Below are positions 33,053 through 41,177 of a DNA stretch of 64,000 bases, piece by piece. The first letter of the stretch is position 1. Each line of letters opens with the position of its first letter. The translations under genes and the position numbers were made by a program. The DNA comes from JACKDX01 sp964640175. GTDB taxonomy: Bacteria > Myxococcota_A > Polyangia > Polyangiales > GCA-016699535. The DNA is taken from positions 124,001-188,000 of the forward strand of contig CAZXFW010000003.1 of assembly GCA_964640175.1 (NCBI GenBank), written 5' to 3'. The notes under the pieces are model-generated. The model saw only the letters and a program-made list of their open reading frames with translations. It did no database searches and was not told where the DNA came from.

Positions 33053-34887
33053 TCGCTCAATCCAAAATGTTGGTAAAGAGAGCCATCGTTAAAGCCGAGT
33101 TGACGGTAATAGTTTCGCGTTCCAACAGCCGAAATTACAGCGAGATCGTGATAGCCCTGATCATTTGCGATTTCCTTAGCCTTATCAATAAGCTTACGTC
33201 CCAGTCCTTGGTGTTGAGGAATACCACTTTCACGCAGAGCAAACTTTAATGCACTCCCATACACATGCAATTCTCGTATTAGTGCGCTACGTGCAATCTC
33301 AGGAATAAAACTGGGTTTAACAGGAAGAAACAATCTTAGAAAGGCAACCACAGTATCTTTTGGTCCAATCCACTCGAGGAAGTGCTCCTCTCCGCTGCCT
33401 GCTGAATAGCTGGTAACTCTGAAAGCCAATTGTTCCGGCGTTACCGACCTATGCCGAACCTCCCGAGCACGAATATCAACACTAGATTTTCCAACCTGCA
33501 TGAGCTTGGAGTTCACAACCTCTCGCAGATTACTCGTACGGTTGCCTGCCACAATATCGCCAGACGGGATGTCCCGCACCACACGCGTTAATCTGCAATA
33601 CCGCGGAGTCTGTGTCATAGCATAACTGAGCACATCTATAAGCTCATTCTTGGTGTAGGGATGCCATTGTTTTTGCAAGTAGTAATTCATCAACTCTGCA
33701 GTTTCGATCAAACTGCATGGGTATATCTTAAGCTCATCGGGACGTAGCGCCTGATCATCAAACAGACGGTCGAAATCCCGACAATCTCGTTTGGGCGTAG
33801 AGCCAAGTAAATTGGGCATCCAATGAGCGTGAATTTTGAATCCCGCCGACCTCAGCAACTGACTCGCCCGACGGGTTACGTGCGAGTCATGCCCTCGTTT
33901 ATTTTGCCGCAACACTTCATCATCTAAGCTTTGAATCCCAAACTGCACCTTTGTGCACCCCAGGCGACGCAAACAAATCAATTCCGACTCGTTAATTTCA
34001 TCCGGACGAGTTTCAACAGTAAGTCCCACACAACGACAGCTGCTCGACTCATTAATTCGATGGGCCTCAAAAAGCGCATCCCAATCAGCCATCTCACTGC
34101 CAGAAACGACTTTGCCATGATTAATAGTTCGAAGCACTCGCGTGACAAACTCGTTATAACTGTGAATGGCATCCCCGTCTTCAGCAACTTTTTCCAACGC
34201 AACTTGATAGAGTTTTTGCGGCAACGAACACTGCTTGCGCGCATCAATGCCTTGTGCGAAGTCATTCATTGCATCAAAACATCTTGTCACAAACCACCGA
34301 CGGTAGCCTTCAGGGTAGTGCGACCACGTCCCTCCCAATACAATAAGCTCAACTTTCGAAGTACTATGGCCAATTGAACGAAACACATTCAGACGTCCCC
34401 ATGTCTGTAAATAAGGATCGAAGCTGTTATCTTCCGCTCGCTGAGCGCCAGGCTCATCCCGAAGATAACTCTTGGGCATGCGAAGATCGTTGGGGCAAAA
34501 CACACAGTGTCCTGGACAGGCAAATGGCTTCGTAAACACGGTAATTGGGCTTACGCCACTGACAGTACGAACAGGACGCATGCGCATACGCGTCACGAAT
34601 TCGTCTTCCGTGATGCCAAAATTCACATGCGGAGCTAACTGGCGAAACCCCGCAATCAGCTGACTTCGAGAAAAAAAGCCTTCACCGCCACGTGGGTATA
34701 GGCGAAGAACTCGATCAATGTCTTTGGCACGCAAAGGTTGAGATTTGGACCTATGCGAATGAAACAATCCAATAATAGCGTGGATCGCTCCAATCAGTGC
34801 ATCTTGATGATGACTCACATCAAAGTGGCCCGAAGGTGGCTCCTTACGCCGTGCAGCAGGACGGACTCCTAAAGTAATATACGGCAT
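33049..34887 (-). CDS. elp3: Elp3-like radical SAM / GNAT tRNA-modifying enzyme
   Basis: 612 residues from ATG 34887 (an in-frame GTG at 34914 would add 9). Homologue of the catalytic subunit of eukaryotic Elongator, which makes carboxymethyl-type modifications on the wobble uridine of tRNA. The N-terminal half has the radical-SAM cluster motif CPGHCVFCPND (CxxxCxxC) and CTKVQFGIQSLDDEVL; the C-terminal 150 residues are a GNAT acetyltransferase with GLGRKLIDKAKEIANDQG and a final YYRQLGF. No other Elongator subunits are encoded nearby, as expected for bacterial Elp3. Overlaps the downstream acetoacetyl-CoA synthetase gene by 4 nt. Confidence 0.92.
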   Translation of the reverse strand: MPYITLGVRPAARRKEPPSGHFDVSHHQDALIGAIHAIIGLFHSHRSKSQPLRAKDIDRVLRLYPRGGEGFFSRSQLIAGFRQLAPHVNFGITEDEFVTRMRMRPVRTVSGVSPITVFTKPFACPGHCVFCPNDLRMPKSYLRDEPGAQRAEDNSFDPYLQTWGRLNVFRSIGHSTSKVELIVLGGTWSHYPEGYRRWFVTRCFDAMNDFAQGIDARKQCSLPQKLYQVALEKVAEDGDAIHSYNEFVTRVLRTINHGKVVSGSEMADWDALFEAHRINESSSCRCVGLTVETRPDEINESELICLRRLGCTKVQFGIQSLDDEVLRQNKRGHDSHVTRRASQLLRSAGFKIHAHWMPNLLGSTPKRDCRDFDRLFDDQALRPDELKIYPCSLIETAELMNYYLQKQWHPYTKNELIDVLSYAMTQTPRYCRLTRVVRDIPSGDIVAGNRTSNLREVVNSKLMQVGKSSVDIRAREVRHRSVTPEQLAFRVTSYSAGSGEEHFLEWIGPKDTVVAFLRLFLPVKPSFIPEIARSALIRELHVYGSALKFALRESGIPQHQGLGRKLIDKAKEIANDQGYHDLAVISAVGTRNYYRQLGFNDGSLYQHFGLSE

Positions 34888-35083
34888 GGCTCGAGGTGAC
34901 ACCAATATGCACACTACTGCCGTGAGCCACTTAAGTGCAATTGAGGCTATTCTTCAAGGCCGCATTTCGGTTGAATTCCAACCATAAACCCCTTGCCGCC
35001 GCGCACTTGGCAGAGGGTTTAAAGTGGCTTGCATCTCAAAACCAAGCCCGTTAGTGTCACCCTCTGGAAAGGCTCAGGGCTTT

Positions 35084-36082
35084 ATGACATCGGAAGTGAC
35101 ATACAAGGTTTTCGGGATACTTTCTTTGATGATTGTTATCAGCTGCGGCGATGGTAACGACTCAAGCCCGACCACGCCCCGCCCAACACAGAGTGCCGGC
35201 ACCGAAACACCAGCCTCGCCCGTTGCAAAAATCGCCCCTCTTCCGGCAAGCCAGCGAATTGCCAATATTGGCCTAAGCACCCCAGAGTCAGTTCTTTATG
35301 ATCCTCAGACAGACCTTTACCTTGTAAGCAACATCCAAGGCTCACCTGTAGAAATGGACGACAACGGGTTCATCACCCGGTTAAACCCTGATGGTACCGT
35401 CAAAGATCTTAAATGGATTGATGGAACCAAGGATGATGTCACGTTAAGCGCTCCCAAGGGAATGGCGCTCTCGGCGGACACTCTTTACGTATCGGACATC
35501 GACCACGTGCGACTATTTGATCGTGCAACTGGAGCTCCCAAAGGAAGCATTAAAGTGATCAACGCAAGCTTCCTCAATGACATGGCAATAGGACCTGATG
35601 GCACGATCTACGTTTCAGATAGCGGCGTGCGCGGCACCCCCAAAGGGCTTGAACCAACAGGAACTGATGCAGTCTATCGTATTCAAGGCAAGCGAGCGGT
35701 TAAAGTCATTAAAAACAAAGCACTGGGAAATCCTAACGGGATAGCAGCAGATGATGAAGGATTGTGGTTAGTAACTTTCGGTTCTGGAGCGCTTCTGCGA
35801 CTCGATAAAAAAGGCACTGAGTTAGTCAAGGTTAAATTTCCCAAAGGAGGCCTTGACGGTGTAGTCAAACTAGACAGCGTCTTGCTCATTTCAAGCTGGC
35901 AAGCGCAAGCAGTATATTCCGTGCCACTCGCAGACCTTCATGCTGAAAATCCCGAACCGCAATTTAAAGCAGTTGTCAGAGACATTAAAACACCTGCAGA
36001 CATTGGCTTTGACATGAAACGTAATCGCATTTTAATTCCACTGTTTGAAGATAACGCCATAATATTTCATGCATACAAATAA
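35084..36082 (+). CDS. SMP-30/gluconolactonase-like beta-propeller lipoprotein
   Basis: 332 residues from ATG 35084 (GGAAAGG upstream; signal peptide starts here). Lipobox VISC. A Thr/Pro-rich linker leads into a six-bladed propeller: STPESVLYDPQTDLYLVSNI, APKGMALSADTLYVSDIDH, NDMAIGPDGTIYVSDSG, NPNGIAADDEGLWLVTFGSG, LDGVVKLDSVLLISSW, and a last blade TPADIGFDMKRNRILIPLF. SMP-30 proteins are metal-dependent lactonases, but many exported members only bind ligands. Its end overlaps the DUF924 gene by 14 nt. Confidence 0.8.
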   Translation: MTSEVTYKVFGILSLMIVISCGDGNDSSPTTPRPTQSAGTETPASPVAKIAPLPASQRIANIGLSTPESVLYDPQTDLYLVSNIQGSPVEMDDNGFITRLNPDGTVKDLKWIDGTKDDVTLSAPKGMALSADTLYVSDIDHVRLFDRATGAPKGSIKVINASFLNDMAIGPDGTIYVSDSGVRGTPKGLEPTGTDAVYRIQGKRAVKVIKNKALGNPNGIAADDEGLWLVTFGSGALLRLDKKGTELVKVKFPKGGLDGVVKLDSVLLISSWQAQAVYSVPLADLHAENPEPQFKAVVRDIKTPADIGFDMKRNRILIPLFEDNAIIFHAYK

Positions 36083-36683
36083 TTCAGCACCTATCGATGC
36101 TCTGCTACTAGAGTGGTTTGGAACGCTTCAGCCAAATGGAGCGGTAGATCCAGAATTTCGAAAGCGTTGGTGGACGAAAGACGCAGCGTTTGATGCGCAT
36201 CTTCGTGAGCGATGGGGCGACATGCTAAGATCCGCACGAACTGGTGAACTCAATTCATGGGCTCAAACGCCACAAGGCGCTTTAGCGCTCGTGATTCTAT
36301 TGGACCAATTTAGCCGCAACATACACCGTGATACGAAAGAAATGTTTGCAGCAGACCCACAAGCGCTTGCCATTGCTAAGCAAGCACTTTCACAGGGATT
36401 TCACCAAGCTTTGCCTTATGAACAACGGGTTTTTCTATACATGCCACTCATGCATTCAGAAGATCTGAACGATCAGGAACAATGCATATCACTCTTCAAG
36501 CATTTGGTCGCCGAAGCGCCATCACCACTGTCTGAGCACTTCAACACTAACGTGGACTTTGCAATCCGCCACCGAGACATCATCCAACGGTTCGGACGTT
36601 TTCCTCACCGAAATGCCATCCTAGAGCGAGAAACCACCACGGAAGAGCAGGCTGCCTTAACCCAGCCAAACTCCTCCTTTTAA
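36069..36683 (+). CDS. DUF924 family protein
   Basis: 204 residues matching the DUF924 helical family: VLLEWFG-type start, RWWTKDAAFDAHLRERWGD, ALALVILLDQFSRNIHRDT, FAADPQALAIAKQAL, LPYEQRVFLYMPLMHSEDL and HRDIIQRFGRFPHRNAILER. A cytoplasmic tetratricopeptide-like fold of unknown function, widespread in proteobacteria. Begins inside the end of the upstream propeller gene and converges on the histidine kinase gene with a 10-nt gap. Confidence 0.9.
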   Translation: MHTNNSAPIDALLLEWFGTLQPNGAVDPEFRKRWWTKDAAFDAHLRERWGDMLRSARTGELNSWAQTPQGALALVILLDQFSRNIHRDTKEMFAADPQALAIAKQALSQGFHQALPYEQRVFLYMPLMHSEDLNDQEQCISLFKHLVAEAPSPLSEHFNTNVDFAIRHRDIIQRFGRFPHRNAILERETTTEEQAALTQPNSSF

Positions 36684-36693
36684 ATTTTGCAAA

Positions 36694-38961
36694 CTACTTT
36701 GCTACCACTTTTGCGGCAGGCACTGGCAACGTAAACATCACTGTCGTCCCTTTGTTCAACTGACTTTCAAGCCATACACGCCCTTGGTGTGCCTCGATCA
36801 ACGCCTTGGTAATGTAAAGTCCCAAGCCTAAACCTCGTCGCCCCAATTTCTGGCGGGTGCCGTATCGCTCGAACGCATGACCCTGCTCTTCTTTGGCCAT
36901 GCCCACTCCATTGTCTCTAACCGAAAGTCTAAATTCTTTTTCCGCCAGCGATACCGCGATTTCGATCGCGCCATCTTTATTCGTAAATTTAATTGCGTTC
37001 CCAATTAAATTTGAAAACACCTGCAACACACGATCGCGATCACAATAAATTCGTGTATCAGAAGGAAGCGTATTGACTAGTTCAACAGAACGCGAACCTG
37101 CAAGCGGTTTATGCAGTTCCATAACATCCTTCAAAAGTTGGTCCAACCTGCAAACCCGTCGCTCCACATGCAAATGCCCGGCTTCCACACTCGATAAATC
37201 AAACAAGTCGCGAATCATCCGCTCCATGGATTTACCAGCTCTGGAAATTGCATCGAGATCCTTGCTAAACCGCGGATCGATAACCCCATCCGATGCATCC
37301 ATTTTCAGCAGTCCACTCTTAAGAAGAATAACACTCAAGGGATTCCGCAAATCATGTGACACAATTGCCAAAAAATCTTCCCTTGCTTGAACCGCATCCT
37401 TGGCTTCCGCATACAAGCGCTGATTATCAATAGCAAGCGCCACACGCTCAGCCAAACTTTGAGCCATTTCTAAATCTTTGGTGTTGTAAATATGTTCGGG
37501 CCGAGAAGAAACCAAGGTAATCGCACCAAACACACTGCCTCTAACAATCATAGGCACAACAACTGCTGACTGCGGCTCCAGTTGTTGCACTAACTCAATA
37601 ACCTCTCCATCGTCTATGTTGTCACGTATCAATTGCTCAGTGACTTCTGCATAAAGCACTGGCTTGCCAGAAGTCAGTACATGACGAAGCCCCTGAGGAT
37701 CATTAGACTTCACAGGATAACGGCGCCGCAACTCCGCAGCGAGCATTGCTTTTGAAGGGTCGCCATGCGCAATCGCGAGCTGCTCTATACCATCATGATC
37801 GCTAAGCTCGACAATACACCAATCGGCAACGCGTGGCACAGCCAATTGCGCGAGTTTTTTTAGCGATATTCTGCCATACTCCAATGAACTCGCCAAAAGC
37901 TCACTGGCATCTGCTAAAAATGCAGCCCTGTTTTGTGCCAGTTGCGCATCCACGTGCGCCATATGTTCCATGGATATAGACAGCCGCTCCTTAGTAACAT
38001 CTCGGAACAGATTAATTGCAAACAGCACTTGTCCGTCTTTCTCTAATGCGGGACTGGACTTAACCAAACACCAACGTTCTGACCGCGAAACTCGGTCGCA
38101 CAAGCACATAAGCATCTCGTTTTCTATGCCTTTGTGCAAAGCCACATGCCAAGGAAATCGTTCCTCCGCAAGCAGCTTCCGGTTTTCATCAAGAATATCG
38201 TAGCGCTTCCATATCTCTGAAAGCGGTGTCTGCAAAAGCTCCTGCACACCAGAGCATCCAAACATCTCCGCTGCCGCCGGATTCGCAAACATCAACTCCC
38301 CATGAATATTTTGAGCCGTTACACCATCAGCAAGCCCTCGAAGAACTAGGGCAAGCTTTTCACGCGTACACTCAAGATCCACTTCGGTTTTTTTTCTATC
38401 GACAGCAAAAGCCACTTGCCGCGCGACTGCTGTTGCAAGCTCTAACTCGGCGGACGAAAAATAATGTGGATGCTCATAATACAGCATGAACTTTCCTAAC
38501 AGGCGAGAACGGGATACCAATGGGATAAAGGCTAGAGCGCCAATTTTTTCTGCACGAAAAAGTTCAACATAAGAAGCAAGCTCAGAAGCTTGTTCAATAT
38601 CCTCAATAAGAATGGGCTCCGGATCACGTTCATCAGAAGGCCAAGGACAATGGCCTTCTACTGTCCTACGATAGTGGGCAGAAATTCCTCGCCACGCGCG
38701 AAACCGCATCACACACTCGCTGTCGTACGTAAGAATAGAAGCCCGATTAAGACCAAGGCCCTCCTGGATGCTATCGAGTGCTTGTTCGTAAATCTCACTA
38801 AGCGTCGTTGCCCGGCTTACGGCATCTGTCAGGTTGAAAAGTAACGCAGCTATCGAATTAGTGCTCAGAGCTTGGCTTGTTGAAGCGAACTCGCGAGCGG
38901 ACCCGGCAGCCCCCCATGCACTCGCTCTGTTCTCAGGCTGTGGATAATCTTGTTGCGTCAT
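36694..38961 (-). CDS. Soluble GAF-PAS-GAF sensor histidine kinase
   Basis: 755 residues, no membrane helices, so a cytoplasmic sensor. Order: GAF (about 40-190, IQEGLGLNRASILTYDSECV), PAS (about 205-320, GLADGVTAQNIHGELMFANP), second GAF (about 365-515), HisKA with the phosphorylated His in LAIVSHDLRNPLSVI, and a HATPase domain with NLIGNAIKFTNKDG, VRDNGVGMAKEEQ and GRRGLGLGLYITKAL. No receiver domain and no response regulator gene nearby, so its partner is elsewhere. GAF pairs suggest a small-molecule or light/redox input. Confidence 0.92.
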   Translation of the reverse strand: MTQQDYPQPENRASAWGAAGSAREFASTSQALSTNSIAALLFNLTDAVSRATTLSEIYEQALDSIQEGLGLNRASILTYDSECVMRFRAWRGISAHYRRTVEGHCPWPSDERDPEPILIEDIEQASELASYVELFRAEKIGALAFIPLVSRSRLLGKFMLYYEHPHYFSSAELELATAVARQVAFAVDRKKTEVDLECTREKLALVLRGLADGVTAQNIHGELMFANPAAAEMFGCSGVQELLQTPLSEIWKRYDILDENRKLLAEERFPWHVALHKGIENEMLMCLCDRVSRSERWCLVKSSPALEKDGQVLFAINLFRDVTKERLSISMEHMAHVDAQLAQNRAAFLADASELLASSLEYGRISLKKLAQLAVPRVADWCIVELSDHDGIEQLAIAHGDPSKAMLAAELRRRYPVKSNDPQGLRHVLTSGKPVLYAEVTEQLIRDNIDDGEVIELVQQLEPQSAVVVPMIVRGSVFGAITLVSSRPEHIYNTKDLEMAQSLAERVALAIDNQRLYAEAKDAVQAREDFLAIVSHDLRNPLSVILLKSGLLKMDASDGVIDPRFSKDLDAISRAGKSMERMIRDLFDLSSVEAGHLHVERRVCRLDQLLKDVMELHKPLAGSRSVELVNTLPSDTRIYCDRDRVLQVFSNLIGNAIKFTNKDGAIEIAVSLAEKEFRLSVRDNGVGMAKEEQGHAFERYGTRQKLGRRGLGLGLYITKALIEAHQGRVWLESQLNKGTTVMFTLPVPAAKVVAK

Positions 38962-39082
38962 CGCATGTCCGCGCTTCCATGCCCTTCATGACAGCTTGAG
39001 AAACAGTAATGCCGACACAGATGTTACACCGACCCTAAATGTCTGTGCAAGCCAGCTTTACGAAGGAATTTGTACAAAATAA

Positions 39083-39718
39083 TCAATCACTTCCAGCACT
39101 TGCTTCTAGCTCGACCCCAGAAGAACCATTCTCAGCGCTACGTTGAATACCTGCCCCATTGTTCTCTTGTGATGACACGACTGGCTTATCCTCAACCATT
39201 TGTTTGAGAAACGCAGTAGCCAATCCCCATAGAACTGTTCGGGCGAATGGTTGTAACAAATTTAAACTTTTCAATGTCGATCGTCGATTCTCATCAGAGA
39301 GGGCGTTAGATGTTAAAGGATCAGCAGCCTTGCGCAGTTCCTGATGAGCATACTCAGCGGCACTGTCAATATGCCGGAGCGCTGTCTTTGTATGTTTACG
39401 AATTTCTTGTTCTGCTTGCTTGCCTGCATCTTGTAACTGGGTTGAGGCACGCTTCAATGGCTCAGCTGCGCTAAGCCATGCAGCATTGGCAATGGCTGCC
39501 GCAATCCGCGGCATTGACCGTGGCGACATGAGCCGTGCTAGTGCCATACCTGCAAGAACTGAACCTCCCAGAACCACCCATGGTCGCTGCTCCATGTGAT
39601 GTTGCAAGGAAACGCTCGTACGCACACGTTCAGCACGCTCCCCAAGCACCTCAAGTTTTTCCGCTATATCAGCCTTTGTCTGTTCTAACTTGTCTTGGAC
39701 TTTCTGTCTTTTATCCAT
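39083..39718 (-). CDS. Membrane-anchored coiled-coil protein (DUF3618-like)
   Basis: 211 residues. An N-terminal charged helix (KVQDKLEQTKADIAEKLEVL) like DUF3618, one short hydrophobic segment (about 47-64, WVVLGGSVLAGMALARLM), a long Ala/Gln/Lys helical region and a second weak hydrophobic stretch near 158-172. The tail is Gly/Asn/Ser-rich. Part of a three-gene cluster with the holin-like and DUF883-like genes; its start overlaps the holin-like gene end by 34 nt. Clusters of this kind are usually stress- or stationary-phase-induced envelope genes. Confidence 0.7.
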   Translation of the reverse strand: MDKRQKVQDKLEQTKADIAEKLEVLGERAERVRTSVSLQHHMEQRPWVVLGGSVLAGMALARLMSPRSMPRIAAAIANAAWLSAAEPLKRASTQLQDAGKQAEQEIRKHTKTALRHIDSAAEYAHQELRKAADPLTSNALSDENRRSTLKSLNLLQPFARTVLWGLATAFLKQMVEDKPVVSSQENNGAGIQRSAENGSSGVELEASAGSD

Positions 39719-40122
39719 AACACATCCTGAATTGGTTGCTGTGCCACATCAGTAAGCTCATCCGCAGCACGCATTGCTTTGTTTTTTCCAACCACAACGA
39801 CAACGGTTCCTATGCCTATAAAAAACAGGCCTACTACTGAGTAACTTGCCCATAACGGCCAACCGAAACTAGCCTGAAGGACATACACAAAACCCAACGC
39901 GAGCACAAAGCCACCCAACACAACGGCAGACCCTCCCACAACTGTAAAAGCTAACCCCTGCTTCCATAGATCCAATTGGTGCGCAAGATTAACATTGAGC
40001 GCCTTAACTTCTTGAGCCAAAAGCGTCCTTGTATCATCCGCAAGCCCTTTCAATAGTGCTGAGGTAGTCAGTTCTCGGATATCACTGCTGGGCCGTACTT
40101 TGTGCTCACTGTCAGAAATCAT
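39685..40122 (-). CDS. Holin-like membrane protein (Phage_holin_3_6 type)
   Basis: 145 residues with an N-terminal amphipathic region (about 10-50: TSALLKGLADDTRTLLAQEV) and two transmembrane helices (about 58-84 and 92-115), the layout of the Phage_holin_3_6 / YqjE-type family found beside YqjD-like proteins on many chromosomes. Not a phage gene by context. Overlaps the upstream DUF883-like gene by 4 nt and the downstream coiled-coil gene by 34 nt. Confidence 0.75.
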   Translation of the reverse strand: MISDSEHKVRPSSDIRELTTSALLKGLADDTRTLLAQEVKALNVNLAHQLDLWKQGLAFTVVGGSAVVLGGFVLALGFVYVLQASFGWPLWASYSVVGLFFIGIGTVVVVVGKNKAMRAADELTDVAQQPIQDVLWIKDRKSKTS

Positions 40123-40391
40123 AACTTACGGATTAATCGACCGACCACATATCCTACGCCAAGACATACCAATACAGATTGGACAGGGTAACGTCGAACC
40201 ACACGAGTCACATCGCTTGCAACGGCATCGAAGTCGTGCTCTTTGATATATTCTCCAGCACGCTTCAACGTGTCCGTCGTCGTTGAAGCCAACTGCTTTG
40301 CCCGACTTTTAGCTTCGTCTTGTATGTTATTCCACTCTTCTTTGATCTCGCTTCCTACTCGACGAGCATCATTTACGTTTGCATGTCCCAT
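40119..40391 (-). CDS. DUF883/YqjD-ElaB-like ribosome-or-membrane-tethered protein
   Basis: 90 residues: a charged amphipathic helix (KEEWNNIQDEAKSRAKQLAS), a linker, and a C-terminal hydrophobic helix with glycines (PVQSVLVCLGVGYVVGRLIRKL without the first residues), the YqjD/ElaB/YgaM design of C-tail-anchored stress proteins. A good ribosome site (AAAGGAA) precedes the ATG. First gene of the three-gene leftward cluster; a TATAAT element lies about 100 nt upstream. Confidence 0.78.
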   Translation of the reverse strand: MGHANVNDARRVGSEIKEEWNNIQDEAKSRAKQLASTTTDTLKRAGEYIKEHDFDAVASDVTRVVRRYPVQSVLVCLGVGYVVGRLIRKL

Positions 40392-40488
40392 AGCGAATTC
40401 CTTTCCTAGGAAGTTTTTACTGTCTATTGATACAAACCTGTTCTGACACGTTTGGAGGTTTTAGGCCAGAGCATCAGGCGACTCCTTA

Positions 40489-40494
40489 ATTATA
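40489..40494 (-). promoter_or_regulatory. Possible -10 element of the envelope-stress cluster
   Basis: A perfect TATAAT on the minus strand about 100 nt before the DUF883-like ATG (40391). The region 16-18 bp upstream has no good TTGACA match (GAATTT is the closest), which would fit an alternative or activator-dependent promoter. Weak evidence. Confidence 0.35.
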
Positions 40495-40548
40495 GACACC
40501 TCACACACCGAAATTCTCATAAAACAAGGCGCTTTCGCTGTTCAACCC

Positions 40549-41160
40549 TTATCCATGCAGATAATTATGGGCTAGACGAACATATTTCGCGGCCAGCTTG
40601 CGATGAAATGCTTCGTCCTCTTCAGTGAGTTTCTTAACAACTTTTCCTGGTATGCCTAGCACCAAACTGCGAGGGGGAATGCGTGTCCCAGAAGTAACAA
40701 TCGCACCTGCTCCGACTACACTTCCTTCACCCACGATCACACCATCTAATACAGTGGATTGGATCCCAATTAAGCAACCCGCTTCGATGTGGCAGCCATG
40801 TAAGACTGCTCGATGACCCACCACGACATCCTCGTCGACGAATGTGGGATCCAGATCGCCCAAATGAACAACAGAACCATCTTGGATATTACTGCGATTG
40901 CGAATTTCAACACGATTGACATCGCCTCGAATAACAACGCCATGCCAAATACTCACTTGCTCCCCGAGAACTACACTCCCCACGACAACAGAGGTGGGCG
41001 CAAGGTACACGTCCGCAGCAATCTCTGGAATCTTGTCTAAATATCGCTCGATTGTTGCGCCTGGATACCGTGTTCGTAATGCATGCAGATCCGCATTCAA
41101 CGCTTCTATGTTTTGAGGTTGGTTACTTACCGCACATACGGAATCTACCACCGTCCTCAT
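40549..41160 (-). CDS. Gamma-carbonic-anhydrase-like hexapeptide-repeat protein
   Basis: 203 residues from ATG 41160 (GAGG 8 nt upstream; two in-frame GTG codons precede it). Left-handed beta-helix with repeats such as LGEQVSIWHGVVIRGDVNRV, RNRSNIQDGSVVHLGD, GHRAVLHGCHIEAGCLIGI and VIVGEGSVVGAGAIV. Three zinc-ligand histidines of the gamma class can be placed in VVHLGD, VGHRAV and VLHGC. An N-terminal extension of about 40 residues precedes the first coil. May be a carbonic anhydrase or a related YrdA/PaaY-type protein. Confidence 0.87.
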   Translation of the reverse strand: MRTVVDSVCAVSNQPQNIEALNADLHALRTRYPGATIERYLDKIPEIAADVYLAPTSVVVGSVVLGEQVSIWHGVVIRGDVNRVEIRNRSNIQDGSVVHLGDLDPTFVDEDVVVGHRAVLHGCHIEAGCLIGIQSTVLDGVIVGEGSVVGAGAIVTSGTRIPPRSLVLGIPGKVVKKLTEEDEAFHRKLAAKYVRLAHNYLHG

Positions 41161-41177
41161 ATACACCACCTCTTACA

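Noticed and set aside
34928..34937. CACTTAAGTG palindrome upstream of elp3
   Set aside because: Only 10 bp and the kind expected by chance in 64 kb; no promoter element was seen with it.
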